In this document: piece by piece, positions 1 to 6,971 of the stretch
Numbering within the stretch: the stretch's first letter is position 1
Layout: every line of letters begins with the position of its first letter
From: Pseudomonas umsongensis
GTDB lineage: Bacteria; Pseudomonadota; Gammaproteobacteria; Pseudomonadales; Pseudomonadaceae
DNA: 64,000 bases
NCBI RefSeq assembly: GCF_002236105.1
Contig: NZ_NIWU01000006.1
Location: 248,001 to 312,000, forward strand
Direction: 5' to 3'
The notes under the pieces: generated by a model
What the model saw: only the letters and a program-made list of their open reading frames with translations
The model's database searches: none
Told to the model about the DNA's origin: nothing
Translations under genes and position numbers: made by a program

Positions 1-379
1 TGTGGCCGGGGCTGACGATGTCTTCAGCCTTGGCATCACGGGCGGCGGCCGCTTGCACGGTGCGCGCACGGTCCGCGGCAGAGATGCCGGTGGTGACGCC
101 GGTGGCCGCTTCGATCGATACGGTGAACTTGGTGCCGAAACCGGAGCCGTTGCGCGGGGCCATCAGTGGCAGCTTGAGCAGTTCACAGCGCTCGCGGGTC
201 ATCGGCATGCAGATCAGGCCACGGGCGTGCTTGGCCATGAAGTTGATGTGTTCGGCCTGGCAGCACTCGGCGGCCATGATCAGGTCGCCTTCGTTCTCGC
301 GGTCTTCGTCATCCATGAGGATGACCATCTTGCCTTGGCGGATGTCTTCAACCAGTTCTTCGATGCTATTGAGCGCCAC
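1..379 (-). CDS. ribB: 3,4-dihydroxy-2-butanone-4-phosphate synthase (RibB domain), C-terminus cut off by window edge
   Basis: This cytosolic enzyme converts ribulose 5-phosphate to the four-carbon precursor of riboflavin. Only the first 126 residues are inside the window. The motif DDEDRENEGD at about residues 23-32 holds the acidic metal-binding residues, and ARGLICMPMT follows near residue 52, both typical of RibB. The start is a GTG at 379-377, preceded by a G-rich Shine-Dalgarno-like stretch; the nearest upstream ATG is out of frame. It lies 31 bases after ribE on the same strand and is probably in its operon. In many pseudomonads the gene is fused to a GTP cyclohydrolase II-like domain (RibBA), but that half would be outside the window, so fusion is not shown here. 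Confidence 0.95.
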   Translation of the reverse strand, partial: MALNSIEELVEDIRQGKMVILMDDEDRENEGDLIMAAECCQAEHINFMAKHARGLICMPMTRERCELLKLPLMAPRNGSGFGTKFTVSIEAATGVTTGISAADRARTVQAAAARDAKAEDIVSPGH

Positions 380-410
380 AAGGCACCCCCATTCTTTTAG
401 AAATTGAGTT

Positions 411-1076
411 TCAGGATTTGAGGTAGCCGTTGGCGGCGAGAAAGCTTTCGGTAATGTTGCTGCCGGTAGTTGGCTCAGCGGCCTTGTCGCCCAGCAGCAG
501 ACGCTCCAGGTAACGGGCCAGCAAGTCCACTTCCAGGTTCACCCGGCGACCTGGCTGGTACGACGCCATGATGGTTTCGCTCAGGGTGTGCGGAATGATC
601 GTCAGCAGGAACTCGGCGCCATCGACCGCGTTCACGGTCAGGCTGGTGCCGTCGACGGTGATCGAGCCTTTATGGGCGATGTACTTGGCCAAGTCCTTCG
701 GCGCGCGGATGCGGAACTCCACGGCACGCGCGTTCTCGGTACGGGCAACGACTTCGCCCACGCCGTCGACGTGGCCACTGACCAGGTGCCCGCCCAGGCG
801 TGTAGTCGGAGTCAGGGCTTTTTCCAGATTGACCGGGCTGCCGCTCTTGAGGTCATTCATGGCGGTGCAGTCGAGGGTTTCGCGACTGACGTCAGCTGCA
901 AAGCCGTTGCCCGGCAGTTCAACGGCGGTCAGGCATACGCCGTTGACCGCGATGCTGTCGCCCAGTTTGACGTCGCTCAGGTCGAGCTTGCCGGTTTCTA
1001 CATGCACCCGCACATCTCCGCCTTTTGGGGTCAATGCACGAATACTGCCGATGGATTCGATGATGCCGGTGAACAT
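411..1076 (-). CDS. ribE: riboflavin synthase, alpha chain
   Basis: Riboflavin synthase dismutates two molecules of 6,7-dimethyl-8-ribityllumazine to riboflavin. The 221-residue protein starts with the family hallmark MFTGIIESIG and shows the two lumazine-binding barrel repeats: the first ends around GGHLVSGHVDG, the second contains VDGTSLTVNAVD and ends with the Y(L/K)-rich C-terminal helix. Length fits the family (about 200-220). It is the third gene of the nrdR-ribD-ribE-ribB run, 47 bases after ribD. Pseudomonas annotations name this gene ribE or ribC. I saw no FMN riboswitch in the short gap before it. Confidence 0.97.
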   Translation of the reverse strand: MFTGIIESIGSIRALTPKGGDVRVHVETGKLDLSDVKLGDSIAVNGVCLTAVELPGNGFAADVSRETLDCTAMNDLKSGSPVNLEKALTPTTRLGGHLVSGHVDGVGEVVARTENARAVEFRIRAPKDLAKYIAHKGSITVDGTSLTVNAVDGAEFLLTIIPHTLSETIMASYQPGRRVNLEVDLLARYLERLLLGDKAAEPTTGSNITESFLAANGYLKS

Positions 1077-1123
1077 GGGGTTCTCCTCGAGAACAGAGCC
1101 AGCGCTATAGCGATGGCCGGAAA

Positions 1124-2257
1124 TTATACGCTCGCTGCCGGTGAAGGAATGGCGGTGACTCGCCAGTCATCGCCCACCGCGCGAATTTCGGTGATTTTGA
1201 GCTCGGGTGCATCCTTCATCTGCGCGAGCGGCCAGTCCAGCAGCGGTCGTGCCGAAGAGCCCAAGAACTTGCCGGCAATGAAAATCTGGAACTCATCCAC
1301 CAAACCGAGTTGAGCGAAAGCACCGGCCAGCCGTGGACCGGCCTCTACCAGCACCTCGTTGACGCCACGGTGGGCGAGTTCGACCAGTAGCTGGCGCAGA
1401 TCGACCTGACCGTCATAGCCAGGCACGATCAAGCATTCCGGACCATTGGCGTATTGCTCTTCCACCGCTACACAGGTGGCGACCAGCGCCGGGCCGGCCT
1501 TGAAGAACGGGGCATCCAACGGTACGCGCAGACGCCCGTCGACCAGTACGCGTAGCGGCGGACGGCTCATGACCAAAGCGGTTTGATCGGCATCCAGGCC
1601 CAGCTCATTGGCGCGCACGGTCAAGCGGGCGTTGTCTGCCAGCACGGTGTCGGCACCGGTCAGCACCACACTGGCCTGGGCACGCAGGCGTTGTACCGCC
1701 GAACGTGCCGCGGGCCCGGTGATCCATTGGCTTTCGCCGCTTTCCATCGCCGTGCGACCGTCCAGGCTCATGGCCAACTTGACCCGCACGAACGGCAAGC
1801 CATGTTCCATGCGCTTGAGGAAGCCCTGATTGAGCTTGCGCGCCTCACCTTCCAGCACACCGCTTTCAGTGGCGATGCCGGCCTGGGCCAGGCGTTGCAG
1901 GCCACGTCCGGCCACTTCCGGGTTCGGGTCCTGCATCGCCGCCACGACCCGCGCCACACCGGCGTTCACCAACGCATCGGCGCACGGAGGCGTGCGACCG
2001 TGGTGACTGCAGGGTTCGAGGGTCACGTAGGCGGTGGCGCCACGGGCCAGCTCACCGGCGGCACGCAAGGCGTGGACTTCGGCGTGGGGTTCACCGGCGC
2101 GCTCGTGCCAGCCTTCGCCGACGATCTGCCCGTCACGCACGATCACGCAGCCGACCCTCGGGTTGGGGTGTGTCGTGTAATGCCCTTTGCGCGCGAGTTC
2201 CAGCGCGCGGGCCATGTAATGGGCGTCGAGGATGGCAAGTTCTGCTGGCGTGGTCAT
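1124..2257 (-). CDS. ribD: bifunctional diaminohydroxyphosphoribosylaminopyrimidine deaminase / 5-amino-6-(5-phosphoribosylamino)uracil reductase
   Basis: RibD carries out the second and third steps of riboflavin synthesis. The N-terminal cytidine-deaminase-like domain (about residues 10-150) has the zinc motif HAEVHAL followed by PCSHHGRTPPC. The C-terminal dihydrofolate-reductase-like domain (about 155-377) begins at FVRVKLAMSLDGRTA and includes the NADPH-binding region. At 377 residues both domains are complete. The start codon overlaps the nrdR stop by four bases, pointing to translational coupling with nrdR, an arrangement known from many proteobacteria. Confidence 0.97.
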   Translation of the reverse strand: MTTPAELAILDAHYMARALELARKGHYTTHPNPRVGCVIVRDGQIVGEGWHERAGEPHAEVHALRAAGELARGATAYVTLEPCSHHGRTPPCADALVNAGVARVVAAMQDPNPEVAGRGLQRLAQAGIATESGVLEGEARKLNQGFLKRMEHGLPFVRVKLAMSLDGRTAMESGESQWITGPAARSAVQRLRAQASVVLTGADTVLADNARLTVRANELGLDADQTALVMSRPPLRVLVDGRLRVPLDAPFFKAGPALVATCVAVEEQYANGPECLIVPGYDGQVDLRQLLVELAHRGVNEVLVEAGPRLAGAFAQLGLVDEFQIFIAGKFLGSSARPLLDWPLAQMKDAPELKITEIRAVGDDWRVTAIPSPAASV

Positions 2258-2718
2258 TCTTTCACCGGTTCCCGGGCCAGGCGATCGATTTCTTCGCGGA
2301 ACTCATTGAGGTCCTGGAAGCGGCGATACACCGAGGCGAAGCGGATGTAGGCGACTTCGTCGAGCTTTTGCAGCTCGGCCATCACCAGCTCACCGACCAC
2401 GAGGGACTTGACCTCGCGTTCGCCAGTGGCGCGCAGTTTGTGTTTGATGTGCACCAGCGACGATTCGAGGCGCTCGACACTCACCGGGCGCTTCTCCAAC
2501 GCACGCTGCATGCCGGCGCGGAGTTTTTCTTCGTCGAACGGCTGGCGACTGCCGTCGGTTTTGATCAGGCGCGGCAACACCAGTTCAGCGGTTTCGAACG
2601 TCGTGAAACGTTCGCCGCAGGCCAGGCATTCGCGCCGGCGGCGTACCTGTTCGCCCTCGGCGACCAGACGCGAGTCGATGACCTTGGTGTCGTTGGCACC
2701 GCAGAAGGGACAGTGCAT
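2254..2718 (-). CDS. nrdR: transcriptional repressor NrdR
   Basis: NrdR represses ribonucleotide reductase genes in response to (d)ATP levels. The 154-residue protein starts at MHCPFCGAND; the open frame extends further upstream, but this start gives the family's usual N-terminus. A zinc ribbon is formed by C3/C6 and C31/C34 (CLACGERF), and the ATP-cone domain covers about residues 49-139. It is the first gene of the riboflavin run and is divergent from the lipoprotein gene at 2846, with a shared 127-base intergenic region. Confidence 0.97.
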   Translation of the reverse strand: MHCPFCGANDTKVIDSRLVAEGEQVRRRRECLACGERFTTFETAELVLPRLIKTDGSRQPFDEEKLRAGMQRALEKRPVSVERLESSLVHIKHKLRATGEREVKSLVVGELVMAELQKLDEVAYIRFASVYRRFQDLNEFREEIDRLAREPVKE

Positions 2719-2845
2719 GGTGGCAGGCAACAAAAAAAGGGAGGGCCATGGTAGCGCATCCGGGTGGCAAGACAAGACATAGGGTTTGCGGTATACAGAC
2801 GGGATGATCACTGGATCCATGGATTTCACCCTTCCGGAGCTGCCA

Positions 2846-3304
2846 ATGCCGTTACGTCCGCTCGTTTTGCTCAGCCTTTTCAGCCTGTTGGTGGCTTGCA
2901 GCAGCGATGCCCCCCAGCCGCCAACGCCTGGCCCGGCGCCACAACAAGCGCAGAAAAAAGCCCGAGAGTCGGCCAACCTCGGTCCTTTGCCGGCCCATCA
3001 ACGTGAATTGAGCGGCACCCTGCAAGGCATCCCGGATGGCGCCGAAGTCGAGCTGGCCCTGCTGGTGATCGACGACAAGGACCGTCCGCAACAATTGCTC
3101 GCCAGTTCCAACCTGATCGGCACCAACCAGGCATTGCCGTTTCATCTGCGCTTCAATCCAGAATCGTTCCCGGCCGGTGCCCGCGTTGAACTGCGCGGCC
3201 GCGCCAGCCAGTCCGGCCAACTGATCCTGCACCTGCCGTCACAGCGGATCTATCAGCCGACCACCCAGGCGCTGGGCCAGCTGCAATTTGTCAAAGCGCC
3301 ATGA
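2846..3304 (+). CDS. YbaY-family lipoprotein
   Basis: A predicted outer-membrane-anchored lipoprotein of unknown role. Residues 1-18 form a lipoprotein signal with lipobox LVAC (C18 the lipidated cysteine), followed by a Pro/Gln-rich linker and, from about residue 50, a beta-rich YbaY (type III secretion pilotin-like) domain with LSGTLQGIPDGAEVELALL. I chose the start at 2846 because it places the signal peptide at the N-terminus and has GGAG about 7 bases before it; an open frame extends to 2786. The stop overlaps the next gene by four bases (ATGA), so the two are probably co-translated. Confidence 0.9.
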   Translation: MPLRPLVLLSLFSLLVACSSDAPQPPTPGPAPQQAQKKARESANLGPLPAHQRELSGTLQGIPDGAEVELALLVIDDKDRPQQLLASSNLIGTNQALPFHLRFNPESFPAGARVELRGRASQSGQLILHLPSQRIYQPTTQALGQLQFVKAP

Positions 3305-3954
3305 AGACGCCGCTGGACCTGCAACAGGCGTTGGGTGAATTGCTCGGCGATGCGCGACTGGTCGCCTGCGGGCTGCCGGAGACTGATCTGAAGCTGTGGC
3401 TGATCGATGGCGACAACATGGACCGCGCCTTCAGCCCGGAAGAGACCCGCCGCATTCTGCATGAGCCGCCGTACTGGAGTTTTTGCTGGGCCAGCGGTCT
3501 GGCCGTGGCTCGGTATCTGGCGCAGAACCGGCATTGGGTCGAAGGCAAAAGGGTGTTGGATTTCGGTGCCGGCTCCGGGGTCGCGGGGATTGCCGCGGTC
3601 AAGGCGGGGGCGCTGGAAGTAGTGGCCTGCGACCTTGACCCGCTGGCGATTGCCGCCTGTCGGGCGAATGCCGAACTCAATGACGTAGCGCTCACTTACT
3701 CGACGGACTTTTTCGCCGAAGACGACCGTTTTGACCTGATCCTGGTGGCGGATGTGCTGTACGACCGGGCGAATTTGCCGCTGCTCGATGAGTTCCTCAG
3801 TCGTGGCCGCGAAGCGCTGGTGGCGGACTCGCGGGTGCGCGATTTTCGTCATCCGCTGTACCGGCGCATCGAAATGCTGGAGGCCATGACCTTGCCGGAC
3901 CTGTGTGAACCCGAAGAGTTTCGGCATGTGAGCCTCTACCACGCAAACCGTTAA
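3301..3954 (+). CDS. class I SAM-dependent methyltransferase (ETFB-lysine/PrmA-like type)
   Basis: A 217-residue Rossmann-fold methyltransferase. Motif I (VLDFGAGSGVAGI, residues 85-97) binds S-adenosylmethionine, and motif II acidic residues follow at ACDLDPLA. The segment EPPYWSFCWASG just before motif I resembles the methyltransferase-16 group that includes electron-transfer-flavoprotein-beta lysine methyltransferases. The target protein or small molecule cannot be read from the sequence. It is coupled to the lipoprotein gene by a four-base overlap and ends just before a 30-base perfect inverted repeat that could end transcription. Confidence 0.88.
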   Translation: MKTPLDLQQALGELLGDARLVACGLPETDLKLWLIDGDNMDRAFSPEETRRILHEPPYWSFCWASGLAVARYLAQNRHWVEGKRVLDFGAGSGVAGIAAVKAGALEVVACDLDPLAIAACRANAELNDVALTYSTDFFAEDDRFDLILVADVLYDRANLPLLDEFLSRGREALVADSRVRDFRHPLYRRIEMLEAMTLPDLCEPEEFRHVSLYHANR

Positions 3955-4035
3955 AAGATCGCAGCCTTCGGCAGCTCCTACATTGACCGTGTGTAAACCC
4001 GATCCTGTAGGAGCTGCCGAAGGCTGCGATCTTTT
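3953..4035. repeat. perfect 30-base inverted repeat (GATCGCAGCC-type palindrome)
   Basis: Arms 3953-3982 and 4006-4035 are exact reverse complements of each other, separated by 23 bases. The unit reads AAAAGATCGCAGCC... outward to ...TGTAG and differs from the GTGGGAGCG-type palindromes elsewhere in the window. The left arm begins at the stop codon of the methyltransferase gene. The A/T tails at both ends would let it act as a bidirectional terminator. Confidence 0.9.
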
Positions 4036-4082
4036 GCGCCAGCCCTTATAGTGAGCACATTCACGCTTCCAAGAGATCCCCC

Positions 4083-4955
4083 ATGAGTCAGCAAACGCCG
4101 TACATCTTCGACGCCACGACTGCCGATTTCGACCAGTCGGTGATCGAGAACTCCTTTCACAAACCGGTGCTGGTGGATTTCTGGGCCGAATGGTGTGCCC
4201 CCTGCAAGGTCCTGATGCCGATGCTGCAGACCATTGCCGAGAGCTATCAGGGCGAACTGCTGCTGGCCAAGGTCAACTGCGACCTCGAACAGGACATCGT
4301 CGCCCGCTTCGGTATTCGTAGCCTGCCGACCGTGGTGCTGTTCAAGGATGGCCAGCCGGTCGATGGTTTTGCCGGTGCGCAGCCGGAGTCGGCCGTGCGG
4401 GCGCTGCTCGAGCCCCATGTACAAATGCCGCCACCGGCGGCCGCCGATCCGTTCGAACAGGCCCAGGCCTTGTTCGATGACAGCCGCTTCGCCGATGCGG
4501 AAGCCCTGCTGAAAGTGCTGCTGGGCGAAGACAACACCAATGCCAAGGCGCTGATTCTTTACGCCCGCTGCCTCACCGAGCGCGGTGAGCTGGGCGAGGC
4601 GCAAGCCGTACTCGACGCGGTCAAGAGCGATGAGCACAAGGCCGCCCTGGCCGGCGCCAAGGCGCAGATCAAGTTCCTCGGCCAGGCCAAGGATTTGCCG
4701 GATGCCGCCGACCTTAAAGCGCGCCTGGCAAAAAACCCACAGGACGATGAAGCGGTCTACCAGTTGGCCGTGCAACAACTGGCGCGCCAGCAGTACGACG
4801 CGGCGCTGGATGGCCTGCTCAAGTTGTTCATCCGCAACCGCAGCTACAGCGAAGGTTTGCCGCACAAGACCTTGCTGCAGGTGTTCGAACTGCTGGGTAA
4901 CGATCATCCGTTAGTGACGACCTACCGCCGCAAGCTCTTTGCTGCACTGTATTAA
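4083..4955 (+). CDS. cnoX: thioredoxin-TPR co-chaperone (CnoX/YbbN type)
   Basis: The 290-residue protein has an N-terminal thioredoxin domain (about 1-110) with the active site WCAPCK at residues 37-42, and a C-terminal TPR-like helical region (about 115-290) with DEAVYQLAVQQLARQQYDAAL. Members of this family in E. coli act as holdases working with GroEL and DnaK. The full CXXC present here suggests true redox activity, unlike the E. coli protein, which lacks the first cysteine of the pair. It stands alone between two palindromic repeats and is preceded by a short promoter region. Confidence 0.92.
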   Translation: MSQQTPYIFDATTADFDQSVIENSFHKPVLVDFWAEWCAPCKVLMPMLQTIAESYQGELLLAKVNCDLEQDIVARFGIRSLPTVVLFKDGQPVDGFAGAQPESAVRALLEPHVQMPPPAAADPFEQAQALFDDSRFADAEALLKVLLGEDNTNAKALILYARCLTERGELGEAQAVLDAVKSDEHKAALAGAKAQIKFLGQAKDLPDAADLKARLAKNPQDDEAVYQLAVQQLARQQYDAALDGLLKLFIRNRSYSEGLPHKTLLQVFELLGNDHPLVTTYRRKLFAALY

Positions 4956-4965
4956 CAGCCCCGTC

Positions 4966-5068
4966 CTGTAGGAGAGAGCATGCTCGCGATGGACGTCAAC
5001 GATGACGCGTGCTGTCTGTAGAAACGCGCCAAGCATTACGTCCATCGCGAGCATGCTCGCTCCTACAG
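4966..5068. repeat. REP-type inverted repeat
   Basis: Arms of 31 bases at 4966-4996 and 5038-5068 are reverse complements with a single mismatch; the arms contain GCATGCTCGCGATGGACG. The right arm includes the stop codon (5063-5065) of the convergent small gene at 5063-5401, so the repeat forms the 3' end of that gene and separates it from cnoX. Confidence 0.88.
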
Positions 5069-5401
5069 CCAGCGATAAATCGGCGTATCGCCGCCGCTCT
5101 CGACTTTTACATCCGCACTATGACGCAAGCGCACCAACAGGCGCTTGCCCGCCGCCGCACTGCCGGCCAGCCCTTCCAGTTGATCGAGCAAGTCCGGCCC
5201 GCTCAATTGCCCGGCCTTGCGCAGCAAATCCCTGGCAACCTGCCACAGCGCATCGTCTTGATTCAGCGGTTTCGCCGCTGGTGCACTGACTTCGGTTTTT
5301 TCTACCTGCAGTTGCGCCCCCAGCCGCGCCCAATCGGCGTCATCCATCTCCAGCGTCAAATCCACCGGCCAGTCGCCGATGTTTCCGCGAATTCGCAACA
5401 T
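5063..5401 (-). CDS. conserved hypothetical protein (112 aa)
   Basis: I do not recognise a named domain. The protein is small, acidic-amphipathic and without signal peptide or membrane segment: MLRIRGNIGDWPVDLTLEMD at the N-terminus suggests a beta-hairpin, followed by a helical middle with DALWQVARDLLRKAGQL and a basic C-terminal LLVRLRHSADVKVE. I recall a similar small gene in the same place (between cnoX and the zinc-type cluster) in other pseudomonads, which supports its being real. The last two codons and stop lie in a REP palindrome. Confidence 0.75.
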   Translation of the reverse strand: MLRIRGNIGDWPVDLTLEMDDADWARLGAQLQVEKTEVSAPAAKPLNQDDALWQVARDLLRKAGQLSGPDLLDQLEGLAGSAAAGKRLLVRLRHSADVKVESGGDTPIYRWL

Positions 5402-5487
5402 GAGTCAGCTCCCGAACATTTCTTCATGCCCATGCTCCCATGGGGCTTGTGCAACGCCAAGCTGGCAGTCACAATCCGCGCACAAAC

Positions 5488-5505
5488 GTTATAAGATTAC
5501 ATAAC
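5488..5505 (+). promoter_or_regulatory. Zur-like operator candidate
   Basis: The segment GTTATAAGATTACATAAC is an imperfect inverted repeat (GTTAT...ATAAC) in an AT-rich stretch 33 bases before the DUF2796 gene. Proteobacterial Zur boxes contain GTTATANTATAAC; here the half-sites are set further apart, so the match is partial. The zinc-type nature of the following genes makes a Zur operator the natural reading, but this is inference. Confidence 0.45.
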
Positions 5506-5537
5506 ATTTTTTTCATCTTGTCTTTCGGAGACTCGCC

Positions 5538-6122
5538 ATGCGCCGCCTGCTTCTCGCCCTGCCGTTTGCCATGTTGCCGCTGGCTGTGGCCCATGCCGCC
5601 GACGAACATGATCACGACCATGAGCACGGCAGCCTTGGCGCCCACGAGCACGGCGTCGGGCGCCTGAACGCGGTGCTGGACGGCCAGACCCTGGAGCTGG
5701 AGCTGGAAAGTCCGGCGATGAATCTGGTGGGATTCGAGCATGCCGCCGCCACCGACGCTGACAAGGCCAAGGTCGCCGCAGTCCGCAGTCAGCTTGAAAA
5801 ACCCTTGACGCTGTTCAACCTGCCGACAGCAGCCGGTTGTGGGGTGGCTTCTCAGAAACTGCAAAGCCCCCTCTTCGGTGACAAGCCGGACGCCGACGAC
5901 GATCACGACAAAGATGCCAAGGACGAGCATCACCACGATCACAGCGAAATCCACGCCCGCTACCAGTTCACCTGCACTACACCCGCTGCGCTGAAAAACC
6001 TGGACCTGGCGAATATCTTCAACACATTCCCGGCGACCCAGAAAATTCAGGTACAACTGATCGGCCCGAGCGGGCAGCAAGGGGTTGAAGTGACGGCAAA
6101 GGCTGCCGCCCTCAAATTCTGA
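5538..6122 (+). CDS. His-rich periplasmic DUF2796 / ZrgA-family zinc uptake protein
   Basis: The 194-residue protein starts with a cleavable signal peptide (about residues 1-21, ending AHA-AD). Directly after it is a metal-binding-type stretch DEHDHDHEHGSLGAHEHG (22-39), and a second His/Asp-rich loop lies near residues 115-140 (DADDDHDKDAKDEHHHDH). This is the layout of the DUF2796 family, which includes Vibrio ZrgA, a periplasmic zinc-uptake protein, and a Pseudomonas counterpart under Zur control. It opens a cluster with an ABC ATPase, a permease and a DUF3299 protein, although a REP palindrome lies between this gene and the ATPase. Confidence 0.88.
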   Translation: MRRLLLALPFAMLPLAVAHAADEHDHDHEHGSLGAHEHGVGRLNAVLDGQTLELELESPAMNLVGFEHAAATDADKAKVAAVRSQLEKPLTLFNLPTAAGCGVASQKLQSPLFGDKPDADDDHDKDAKDEHHHDHSEIHARYQFTCTTPAALKNLDLANIFNTFPATQKIQVQLIGPSGQQGVEVTAKAAALKF

Positions 6123-6139
6123 ATTCACTGCAAAACCAA

Positions 6140-6230
6140 TGTGGGAGCGGGCTTGCTCGCGAAGGCAGTGTGTCATGCAACATAGATGTCGACTGACACT
6201 CCCCCCTTCGCGAGCAAGCCCGCTCCCACA
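6140..6230. repeat. REP-type inverted repeat inside the zinc-type cluster
   Basis: Arms 6140-6165 and 6205-6230 are perfect 26-base reverse complements of the GTGGGAGCGGGC...GCTCGCGAAGG family. The element lies between the DUF2796 gene and the ABC ATPase gene, where its hairpin could protect the upstream message or lower expression of the downstream genes. Confidence 0.92.
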
Positions 6231-6259
6231 GGTTAATCAACATTCATGAAATCGGCGCC

Positions 6260-6970
6260 ATGACCCAAGCACTCATCGAACTGTCCGACCTGGGCTTCAG
6301 CTGGCCCGGTCATCCGCCATTGCTGGATATCCCGGCGTTTCGCCTGGAACCGGGGGAAACCCTGTTCCTCAAGGGCCCCAGCGGCAGCGGCAAGACCACC
6401 CTGCTCGGCCTGCTCGGCGGTGTGCAAAAGCCCGATCGCGGCAGCATTCGCCTGCTCGGCCAGGAGCTGACGGCACTCTCTGCCGGCGCCCGCGATCACT
6501 TTCGCGTCGATCACACCGGCTACATTTTCCAGCAGTTCAACCTGCTGCCGTTTCTGTCAGTGCGCGAGAACGTCGAACTGCCCTGCCACTTCTCCAAACT
6601 GCGCGCCGAGCGGGCAAAACAGCGCCACGGCAGCATCGATCAGGCCGCCGCCACCCTGCTCGCGCATTTGGGTTTGAAGGACGACAACATCCTCGCTCGC
6701 CGCGCCGACTCCCTGTCCATCGGCCAGCAACAACGAGTGGCCGCCGCGCGCGCGCTGATCGGTCAACCGGAACTGGTGATCGCCGATGAGCCGACCTCGG
6801 CCCTCGACTACGACGCCCGGGAGAACTTCATTCGCCTGCTGTTCGCCGAATGCCGCGAAGCCGGGTCGAGCCTGTTGTTCGTCAGCCATGACCAGAGCCT
6901 GGCGCCGCTGTTCGACCGCCACCTGTCGCTGGCCGAACTCAATCGCGCCGCCACGTCTTTCGAGGTTTGA
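6260..6970 (+). CDS. ABC transporter ATP-binding protein
   Basis: A 236-residue cytoplasmic ATPase of the LolD/MacB-like group that pairs with FtsX-type permeases. Walker A is GPSGSGKT (39-46), the Q-loop is IFQQFNLLPF (about 89), and Walker B is LVIADEP (172-178). The signature motif reads LSIGQQQ (152-158) instead of LSGGQQQ, so its first glycine is replaced by isoleucine. It ends one base before the permease start codon, so the two are clearly co-translated. Its place behind the DUF2796 protein suggests a role in zinc acquisition or in an envelope process needed under zinc limitation. Confidence 0.93.
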   Translation: MTQALIELSDLGFSWPGHPPLLDIPAFRLEPGETLFLKGPSGSGKTTLLGLLGGVQKPDRGSIRLLGQELTALSAGARDHFRVDHTGYIFQQFNLLPFLSVRENVELPCHFSKLRAERAKQRHGSIDQAAATLLAHLGLKDDNILARRADSLSIGQQQRVAAARALIGQPELVIADEPTSALDYDARENFIRLLFAECREAGSSLLFVSHDQSLAPLFDRHLSLAELNRAATSFEV

Positions 6971-6971
6971 G

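Noticed and set aside
1077..1123. FMN riboswitch before ribE
   Set aside because: The gap is only 47 bases, too short for the riboswitch fold, and none of its conserved segments is seen.
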